Below are positions 1 to 5,235 of a stretch of DNA of 7,860 nucleotides, in pieces. The notes beneath the pieces were generated by a model. That model saw only the letters and a list, made by a program, of their open reading frames with translations. It made no database searches and had not been told where the DNA came from. The stretch comes from Saprospiraceae bacterium (GTDB taxonomy: Bacteria; Bacteroidota; Bacteroidia; Chitinophagales; Saprospiraceae), in assembly GCA_025455635.1 (NCBI GenBank), contig JALOMF010000198.1, positions 1-7,860 on the forward strand. Reading direction: 5' to 3'. Position numbers and translations under genes: made by a program. Position 1 is the stretch's first letter. Every line of letters begins with the position of its first letter.

Positions 1-342
1 GCATTCCATACGACATGCGTAAATATTATTGATAAAGCACCAAAACCTACGTATCAAATTAGTGAAGATGAAATTGAAGACTTCATAAGTAAAGTACCAG
101 AGATTGGAGAGGAATTGGAAGAGTTTCTTCTAAATTTAAATTACAGGAAATTAGACGAAATAATAGATGAAAATTTATTTCATGAGCTTGCAACAAGTTA
201 TTTTAGAGACCTCCTATTTAATAAAAAAGATAACACATCAGATATAGACATTGAAGTATCATTTTTAAGGCATCGAACATTGAATTGGGTTCGTATTTTT
301 ATGGGAATAAAAGAATGGCATGAAACGGATACCTCAACTTAA
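1..342 (+). CDS. Partial CDS, unknown function (C-terminal 113 residues)
   Basis: The first reading frame is open from base 1 to the TAA at 340-342, so this is the 3' end of a gene whose start lies outside the window. I do not recognise the family. The visible part is acidic and probably mostly helical: a Glu/Asp-rich stretch near residues 22-42 (EDEIEDF, IGEELEEF), then FHELATSYFRDLLF, and an aromatic/basic end (FLRHRTLNWVRIF, MGIKEWHE). There is no signal peptide or membrane segment in the visible part. The DNA is strongly AT-rich, with AAA, ATT, TTA and GAA codons dominating, while the genes that follow prefer G/C at third positions. That suggests recent transfer or an accessory-region gene, which is inference. 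The coding call rests on the long open frame and a plausible protein composition. An internal TTG at 115 could be read as a start, but the frame stays open upstream of it. Confidence 0.6.
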   Translation, partial: AFHTTCVNIIDKAPKPTYQISEDEIEDFISKVPEIGEELEEFLLNLNYRKLDEIIDENLFHELATSYFRDLLFNKKDNTSDIDIEVSFLRHRTLNWVRIFMGIKEWHETDTST

Positions 343-386
343 TTCTATAGATAATTTGGAATTCATCAGATTAACAACTTTTTCAA

Positions 387-1823
387 ATGAACCGTCGCCA
401 AGTCCTCCAAACCTCCGCCGCCCTCGCTGGCAGTTTTTTGTTGCCAAAACCCTTGGCACAACTTTTCAGCGAAGCTGAACTGAACAAGGCCGACTTCGGC
501 CCCAACTTCCTGTGGGGCGTGGCCACGGCCTCCTACCAGATAGAAGGTGCCTGGCAGGAAGACGGCAAGTCGCCAAGCATCTGGGACACATTCGCCCACG
601 GCAAAAAGAACATCAAAACGGGCGAGAACGCCGATGTGAGCTGCGATTTCTACCACCGCTACCCCAGCGACTTGGAGCTGCTCAAAGCCTTGAATTTCAA
701 GGTGTTCCGCTTCTCGCTGGCTTGGCCCCGCTTATTGCCGGACGGCACCGGAAAGCCCAACCAAAAAGGCATTGACTTCTACAACCGGGTCATTGACAAA
801 TGCCTCGAACTGGGCTTGGAGCCTTGGCCGACGCTCTACCACTGGGACTTGCCGCAAGTGCTGCAAGACAAGGGCGGCTGGGCCAACCGGGACATCGTGG
901 GCTGGTTCTCCGACTACGCCGACCTAGCCACCCGCTCCTTCGGCGACCGGGTGAAAAACTGGATGGTGCTGAACGAGCCGTTCGCATTTACCACCCTCGG
1001 CTACATGCTCGGCTGGCATGCCCCCGGCAAAAAAGGCTTGAAGGACTTCCTGCCCGCCGTGCACCATGCGGCAATGGTACAGGCCGAGGGCGGGCGCATC
1101 GTGCGGGCCAACGTGCCGGGAGCCAACGTCGGCACGACCTACTCGACCTCCTTCGTGGAACCGAAAAGCCCAGCCGAAAAGCACGTAAAAGCCGCCAAGC
1201 GCATGGACGCCCTGCTCAACCGCCTCTTCATCGAGCCAGTGCTGGGCATGGGCTACCCGACCGATACCCTGCCTTTTTTGAAAAAAATAGAAGAAAAACA
1301 CGCCAAGCTCGGCGATATGGAGCGCATGAAATTCGATTTCGACTTCATCGGCGTGCAGAACTATTTCCGGGTCATCGGCAAGAAAAGCCTCACCACGCCC
1401 GTGCTCTGGGCCAACGAGCACTCCGCCAAGAAACGGGACATCCCCGCCGACCAAATCACGGAGATGGGCTGGGAGGTGACACCCGACGGCATCCGCCAGA
1501 TTCTGAAACAGTTCGCCGCCTATCCCGGCATCCGAAAAATCATCGTGACGGAGAACGGCGCTGCCTTCCCCGATGTGGTGGAGAATGGCGCCGTGCAGGA
1601 CAAGTTGCGCCTAAAATTTTACCAAGATTACCTCGCCAAGGTGCTGCAAGCCAAACGGGAGGGTGTGCCCGTGGAGGGCTATTTCTGCTGGAGTTTCCTC
1701 GACAATTTCGAGTGGGCAGAGGGCTTCAAGCCCCGCTTCGGGCTGGTCCACGTGGACTACGACACGCAGGTGCGCACGGTGAAGGATAGCGGGAAATGGT
1801 TCCAGGCGTTCTTGAAAAGCTGA
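387..1823 (+). CDS. GH1 beta-glucosidase with Tat-type leader
   Basis: A 478-residue glycoside hydrolase family 1 enzyme, expected to hydrolyse terminal beta-linked sugars (beta-glucosidase or a related specificity) by the retaining mechanism. Visible GH1 hallmarks in order are: FLWGVATASYQIEGA (41-55, with substrate-binding Gln51), YHWDLP (151-156), the acid/base in LNEP (Glu197), IGVQNYF (321-327), the nucleophile in TENG (Glu389), and WSFLDNFEW (435-443), which binds the sugar. The residue two before the NEP Asn is Val194, where Thr is commoner. The first 20 or so residues, MNRRQVLQ followed by a hydrophobic AALAGSFLLP, resemble a twin-arginine leader, so folded export to the periplasm is likely. 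After the leader the length matches a complete single-domain GH1. The ATG at 387 is chosen because it begins exactly at this leader. No Shine-Dalgarno is seen, as is usual in Bacteroidota. The gene starts 44 bases after the AT-rich gene and is convergent with the gene at 2004-2486. Exact substrate cannot be told from sequence. Confidence 0.95.
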   Translation: MNRRQVLQTSAALAGSFLLPKPLAQLFSEAELNKADFGPNFLWGVATASYQIEGAWQEDGKSPSIWDTFAHGKKNIKTGENADVSCDFYHRYPSDLELLKALNFKVFRFSLAWPRLLPDGTGKPNQKGIDFYNRVIDKCLELGLEPWPTLYHWDLPQVLQDKGGWANRDIVGWFSDYADLATRSFGDRVKNWMVLNEPFAFTTLGYMLGWHAPGKKGLKDFLPAVHHAAMVQAEGGRIVRANVPGANVGTTYSTSFVEPKSPAEKHVKAAKRMDALLNRLFIEPVLGMGYPTDTLPFLKKIEEKHAKLGDMERMKFDFDFIGVQNYFRVIGKKSLTTPVLWANEHSAKKRDIPADQITEMGWEVTPDGIRQILKQFAAYPGIRKIIVTENGAAFPDVVENGAVQDKLRLKFYQDYLAKVLQAKREGVPVEGYFCWSFLDNFEWAEGFKPRFGLVHVDYDTQVRTVKDSGKWFQAFLKS

Positions 1824-1877
1824 AGTCCATAATCTAGGCAACAGCTTCTGAACCTTGATGAACACATCTGCCAATGT

Positions 1878-1962
1878 GCAGGCCCTTTTGAGAGAAGGGG
1901 TTATCAAACCCGGTGTTTTGGAACGTCGGGGTTTGATAACCCCTTCTCTCAAAAGGGCCTGC
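1878..1962. repeat. 34-bp perfect inverted repeat, 17-base loop
   Basis: Bases 1878-1911 (starting GCAGGCCCTTTTGAG) pair perfectly with 1929-1962 (ending CTCAAAAGGGCCTGC) around a 17-base loop at 1912-1928. Pairing stops cleanly at both outer ends. The element sits between the stop of the beta-glucosidase gene (1823) and the stop of the convergent PPC-domain gene (2004), where a bidirectional transcription block would be useful. The arms are much longer than in an ordinary intrinsic terminator and no T run follows either side, so I do not call it a standard terminator. It may be a dispersed palindromic element that folds in RNA. It codes for no recognisable protein, although both strands happen to be open through it. 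Confidence 0.85.
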
Positions 1963-2003
1963 GTAGCAAACTCGAATGCGTTCAACCATTCAAGCAGCTT
2001 CCC

Positions 2004-2486
2004 TTAATCCCGCTTCCGAACCTGTAGCTCTTCCCACGGCGTCGTCCCATCCTTTTCACGGGTAAAAACATGGCGGCGGCTCTCGCCCAGCACGATTTCG
2101 GCGGTGGTGTACACGAGGTTTTCGGGGAGCAGGTGCCCGCCCGTGGTCTGCCCCAGGCTGTCGCTGACGCTGAGGTGCAGGTGGCAGCCGTTGACGCTCA
2201 CCGTGCCCGTGAGGCCCACGATTTCGAAATGGCCGTTGGCCTTGGCGCCGCTGGGCTGGTTGGCGAAGCGGAGGTTGGTCTGCGTGAGGCTGCCCACACA
2301 GGTCATCACCCAGCCGGCTTCGATGTTTTCCTGCTTCGCAAACGCCTCGATGCCTGCCCGGAGGTCTTCGCCGGGCTTGAGGCGGAAGGCATGGATTTTC
2401 ATTTCATCGTGCTGCATGGCGCTTTTCGTGGTGGTGCATTGGAGGCCGAGGAAGGCCAGTAAAATCAGGGAGTATTTCAATGTCAA
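2004..2486 (-). CDS. Exported PPC/DUF296-domain protein
   Basis: A 160-residue protein whose body (about 29-150) matches the PPC (plants and prokaryotes conserved, DUF296) fold. It has FRLKPGEDL (34-42), a Gly-rich turn with CVGSL (63-67), GCHLHLSVSD (100-109) and GGHLLPENLVYTTAEIVL (116-133). The histidines H102, H104 and H118 are in the positions usual for the prokaryotic family and could bind a metal. In plants PPC domains occur in AT-hook DNA-binding proteins; the role of stand-alone bacterial copies is unclear. Here residues 1-17 form a hydrophobic leader ending in GLQC. This would be an irregular lipobox (Gln before Cys17), so lipoprotein anchoring is possible but unsure, and an envelope location argues against DNA binding. 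The frame has no ATG: TTG at 2486 gives the complete leader, and TTG at 2480 is the alternative. Repeats directly abut the start. The gene is convergent with the beta-glucosidase gene. Confidence 0.83.
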   Translation of the reverse strand: MTLKYSLILLAFLGLQCTTTKSAMQHDEMKIHAFRLKPGEDLRAGIEAFAKQENIEAGWVMTCVGSLTQTNLRFANQPSGAKANGHFEIVGLTGTVSVNGCHLHLSVSDSLGQTTGGHLLPENLVYTTAEIVLGESRRHVFTREKDGTTPWEELQVRKRD

Positions 2487-2492
2487 TGATGA

Positions 2493-2559
2493 ATGATAAA
2501 TGATAAATGCTTGTCCCGACTTGGCGGGAATGAATGCTTGTCCCGATTTGCGGGAATGA
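2493..2559. repeat. 27-bp tandem repeat with TCCCG/CGGGA hairpins, plus ATGATAA heptamers
   Basis: A unit beginning AATGCTTGTCCCGA occurs at 2506-2532 and again from 2533 to 2559, with only small changes (ACTTGG versus ATTTG between the arms). Each copy carries a short palindrome, TCCCG...CGGGA (2514-2518 with 2525-2529, and 2541-2545 with 2551-2555). Immediately to the left, ATGATAA is repeated at 2493-2499 and 2500-2506. The array lies directly upstream of the PPC-domain gene, in what would be its leader. Its function is unknown. Confidence 0.75.
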
Positions 2560-2608
2560 ATGATGGTTTGACGTTCATTTATTGCTTAAATGTCAACGAC
2601 GCACCCCT

Positions 2609-2636
2609 CGTAAATCGTAAATCGCAAATCGTAAAT
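2609..2636. repeat. Heptamer tandem repeat (CGTAAAT x4)
   Basis: Four consecutive 7-base units: CGTAAAT, CGTAAAT, CGCAAAT, CGTAAAT. They lie in the 174-base gap between the PPC-domain gene start and the YitT-family gene stop. The gap otherwise holds only the 27-bp repeat and no supported gene; an open frame running through it on the + strand is made of repeat sequence. Function is unknown; slippage of such arrays would not change either protein. Confidence 0.8.
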
Positions 2637-2660
2637 CCACTAGGCAACTTAGCCAAACCA

Positions 2661-3638
2661 TTACTTCAATGGCCGCTTCTTTATCATCCCGCCCTTGGCG
2701 TCCTTCACCAAGCCCATGACCATGAAGGCGTCAGGGTCAATCTTGTCCACCTCCGTTTTCAGCTTGGACAGCTCCAAGCGGGTGACGACCGTAAAGACCA
2801 CATCCATCGGGGTCAGCTCCTCGCCTCGTTTGCCAAAACCGCCCTTGCCGTTGTAGATGGTGACGCCTCGCCCCATCTTCTCGATGATGGCCAAGCGCAC
2901 TTCATCGCTGAAATTGGAGATGATGGTGACGCCGATGTACTCCTCCACGCCGTCAATGATGAAGTCCACCGTTTTGGAGGCCGAAAGGTAGGTAAGGATG
3001 GCATACAGCGCTGTTTCCAAGGATAAAATATAAGCGCCGAAGGCAAAAATCACGAGGTTTAAAACGAGGATGATGTCGCCCACGGTGAGGCTCGTGCGGC
3101 GACTGAGCCAGACGGCCAGTACCTCCGTGCCGTCAATGACAGCCCCGCCCCGGATGCTCATGCCGATGCCCATTCCAAGGAAAAACCCGCCAAATACGGC
3201 AATCAGCAGCTTGTCGTCGGTGATGGTCGGGAACTGCACGAAATGCACCACGATGGCCAGCAGCGTGATGGCCACGATGCTTTTCACGGCAAAACTGCGG
3301 CTGATGGTCCGGGCGCCCAGCAGCAGGAACGGCAGGTTGATGAGCGGCAACAAGATGGCCAGCGAGATGCCCGTCACCACTTCCACCAGCAGGGAAATGC
3401 CCGTCACGCCGCCGTCAATGAAGGCGTTGGGCAGCAAGAACCCGCTGAGGCCGAACGCCGCCGATGTGACGCCGATGACGATGAAAAGCACGTCCTTCAA
3501 CGAGCGGGTGATGTCAAAACGGAGGTTGCGGGAGGCTTGTGCTAGTTGTTGCTGGTTGGGAATGTGGCCGGGGTGCTGCTTCAGGAGCGACCGCTCAACG
3601 ATGTTGTTGATGATTTGCTGGTAAAATAATGGACTCAT
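2661..3638 (-). CDS. YitT-family membrane protein (DUF161 + DUF2179)
   Basis: A 325-residue integral membrane protein of the YitT family. About five or six hydrophobic segments are visible: near 49-69, 78-108, 119-137, 144-162, 186-206 and 208-220. The family signatures are the glycine-rich FIDGGVTGISLL (73-84) and its repeat-like partner IRGGAVIDGTEVLA (162-175), typical of the two-fold repeated membrane unit. A soluble C-terminal domain (about 233-315, from EYIGVTIISNF to DPDAFMVMG) fits DUF2179, which has a ferredoxin-like or PII-like appearance and often follows YitT membrane units. Transported substrate and role are not established for the family. The N-terminal 45 or so residues are polar and look like an added cytoplasmic tail. 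ATG at 3638 is the first in-frame ATG I accept, and the tail may be shorter in reality. A promoter-like motif pair lies 72 bases upstream, so the gene is probably transcribed separately from the upstream thioredoxin-fold gene. Confidence 0.92.
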   Translation of the reverse strand: MSPLFYQQIINNIVERSLLKQHPGHIPNQQQLAQASRNLRFDITRSLKDVLFIVIGVTSAAFGLSGFLLPNAFIDGGVTGISLLVEVVTGISLAILLPLINLPFLLLGARTISRSFAVKSIVAITLLAIVVHFVQFPTITDDKLLIAVFGGFFLGMGIGMSIRGGAVIDGTEVLAVWLSRRTSLTVGDIILVLNLVIFAFGAYILSLETALYAILTYLSASKTVDFIIDGVEEYIGVTIISNFSDEVRLAIIEKMGRGVTIYNGKGGFGKRGEELTPMDVVFTVVTRLELSKLKTEVDKIDPDAFMVMGLVKDAKGGMIKKRPLK

Positions 3639-3709
3639 TATGCTTGTTGCTGTTGGACAGGGTTGAACTGGGGAAACATGCCGAAGCTACAAGTTGTTTA
3701 ACCCTTCAC

Positions 3710-3741
3710 CAAATCAAAATCATAGCCTGTTGAATTGCAAA
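3710..3741 (-). promoter_or_regulatory. Candidate Bacteroidota-type promoter for the YitT-family gene
   Basis: On the - strand TTTG (3741-3738) is followed after exactly 20 bases by TTGATTTG (3717-3710). This is one base off the Bacteroidota -7 consensus TAnnTTTG, and 20 bases is in the expected range from the -33 TTTG. It lies between the stop of the thioredoxin-fold gene and the YitT start, giving a leader of about 65-70 bases. The call rests on motif matching only. Confidence 0.3.
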
Positions 3742-3754
3742 GTTTGACCAGTTT

Positions 3755-4951
3755 TCACTTCGCAAAAAACGCCTCCACCCATTTTTCCAGCTCCTCGCCG
3801 TACAGGTTCTTGGCCAGCACCTTGCCGTTCTCGTCGAGGAGGAAATTGGCGGGGATGCTCGTCATGCGCAGCTCCTTGAACAGCGGCGCATCGTCGCCCT
3901 GGAGGTGCGAGGCATGGGGCCAGCGGCCCACGCCGTCCTTTTCGATGGCCGTGGTCCAGGTGCCTTGGCTCGCATCCAGCGCATAACCCACGATTTGGAA
4001 GCCCGCCCCGTGGTGCTTTTCCCAAAGCGGCACGAGGTGGTTGCGGTTTTCCTTGCGGCAGGGGGCGCACCACGAGGCCCAGAAATCGAGCAGCGTGAGG
4101 CGCTTTCCCAGTTGTTTTTTCCACAAAACCGTATCGCCAGCCAGCATGGGCAGCGGGTAGTCGGGCAGCACGTCGCCGACCAGCACGGGCAGCGACTTGC
4201 GGTCGGCCTTGGCCGCCAACTGCGCCACCCACGGGTGCTTGGGCGCTTCCCGTTGCCAGCGTTCGGCCTGCGCCACGATGAACTCCGGGATGCGCTCGTA
4301 ATCGCCCTCCACGCTCACCCACCGGGCGGCCACCAGGGCGGGCAGCAGCAGTTTTGTCTGCTCCGCAAACTGCATGATGGGCCGCTGGAAATCGTGCAGC
4401 GCCTTTTCCGCATCGAGCAGGGCGGCCTCGTCGTGTTCGGCCTCGGTCTTCTTGCCGCCCAGGTGCTGGTCGAAGGCCGCTTGCCGGATGTCCCGCAATT
4501 GGAGCAGGGCCGCATTTTCCGCCGAGGGTTTTTCGATGGAAAAGCTACGCTGGAACTGCGCTGCATCGGCTTTTACACTAAGGGCTTCGCCGTTTTTGTA
4601 CACAAAAGGGAAGTAGTTTGATGTGCTGGGATTGTCGTTTTCGAGTCGGTTGGGGTAATTGGCTTCGGCCTTTTTTTGGATGACCAGTTCGAAGAGCCGT
4701 GCCTCCGCAGCGTCCGGCATTTTCTCAAAAGCAAAATGCCCATCCGGGCCAATGGTCGCCGAATCGAGCACGGCCCCGACAAAGCTGGCCGCCACGCCGT
4801 CCCAGTTTTTGGGGTCAACGAGGTAAACCGTGGGTTTCCATTCACCCTGTGGGTCGAGTTTTATCTGGCCGGAAAGCGGTGGCGTCTTCGAGCAGCCAGC
4901 AAGCAAGGCGAAAAGGAGCAGGAGCATGGAAATCGTGGACTTTTGATACAT
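3755..4951 (-). CDS. TlpA/ResA-like thioredoxin-fold lipoprotein
   Basis: A 398-residue envelope thiol-disulfide oxidoreductase of the TlpA/ResA kind common in Bacteroidota. Residues 1-20 are a lipoprotein signal peptide with lipobox LLAGC (Cys20). Residues about 25-130 are a beta-rich N-terminal region resembling DUF4369, followed by a helical linker (about 140-250). The C-terminal thioredoxin domain runs from about 258 and has LLDFWASWCAPCRKE with the redox pair Cys295/Cys298, and the cis-proline loop SIPANFLLD (Pro367). Such proteins reduce or exchange disulfides outside the cytoplasm, for example in cytochrome c maturation or folding; the partner here is unknown. The frame stays open upstream to an earlier possible start at 5047, but ATG at 4951 begins directly at the signal peptide (MYQKSTISMLLLLFALLAGC), so I use it. 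The 285-base gap and terminator upstream separate it from the peptidase gene. Confidence 0.92.
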   Translation of the reverse strand: MYQKSTISMLLLLFALLAGCSKTPPLSGQIKLDPQGEWKPTVYLVDPKNWDGVAASFVGAVLDSATIGPDGHFAFEKMPDAAEARLFELVIQKKAEANYPNRLENDNPSTSNYFPFVYKNGEALSVKADAAQFQRSFSIEKPSAENAALLQLRDIRQAAFDQHLGGKKTEAEHDEAALLDAEKALHDFQRPIMQFAEQTKLLLPALVAARWVSVEGDYERIPEFIVAQAERWQREAPKHPWVAQLAAKADRKSLPVLVGDVLPDYPLPMLAGDTVLWKKQLGKRLTLLDFWASWCAPCRKENRNHLVPLWEKHHGAGFQIVGYALDASQGTWTTAIEKDGVGRWPHASHLQGDDAPLFKELRMTSIPANFLLDENGKVLAKNLYGEELEKWVEAFFAK

Positions 4952-5145
4952 GATGCAGCGGTAGTTTTGAAAGTGGGGCGGTGCAAAAATCGTTTTAGCT
5001 GCCAAAATTGCGGAAGAATCTTGCCGAGAATCTGTGATTTGGGTCACTTCGGTGTACTTGTGCTATTTTACATCAAAAAAAACAAGCACTCGGGCACGCC
5101 CGTAGCTGTGTTCATGAGTTTAGATTTTTCGAGGCCCTACCTATG

Positions 5146-5182
5146 AAAAGGGCATGAAGTTTAACTCCATGCCCTTTTTTTT
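5146..5182. terminator. Intrinsic terminator hairpin, probably for the M14 peptidase gene
   Basis: An 11-bp perfect stem, AAAAGGGCATG (5146-5156) with CATGCCCTTTT (5168-5178), closes an 11-base loop and is followed on the + strand by further Ts (T run 5175-5182). Read on the - strand the same stem ends in TTTT. It lies 54 bases beyond the stop of the peptidase gene, so it should end that transcript and isolate the thioredoxin-fold gene. The T run is longer in the + direction, although no + gene is seen upstream. The rest of the gap, 4952-5235, holds no supported gene. Confidence 0.7.
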
Positions 5183-5235
5183 GTCGTTTGTAAATTTAGG
5201 TACTGTTTTAACACAGTTCCTTGGCCGAGCCATTA

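Noticed and set aside
800..1789. A 329-codon open frame on the + strand inside the beta-glucosidase gene
   Set aside because: It is out of frame with a protein carrying every GH1 catalytic motif, and its translation is Arg/Pro/Ala-rich low-complexity typical of a GC-rich shadow frame.
1611..1985. A 124-codon - strand open frame covering the 34-bp inverted repeat and the end of the beta-glucosidase gene
   Set aside because: Half is antisense to a solid gene and the other half is simply the translated palindrome, which is open on both strands.
2506..2636. CRISPR array
   Set aside because: The repeats are directly adjacent with no unique spacers, the units differ in type, and no cas genes are present.
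2493..3026. A 177-codon + strand open frame starting in the repeat region
   Set aside because: The first part translates the tandem repeats and the rest is antisense to the YitT-family gene.
3905..4621. A 238-codon + strand open frame opposite the thioredoxin-fold lipoprotein gene
   Set aside because: The - strand product has a lipobox, a CxxC motif and a cis-proline; the + strand frame has no recognisable domain and follows from codon bias.
5091..5102. Small palindrome CGGGC-AC-GCCCG near a T run on the - strand
   Set aside because: The stem is only 5 bp with a 2-base loop and stands 8 bases from the T run, so it is too weak to call as a terminator.
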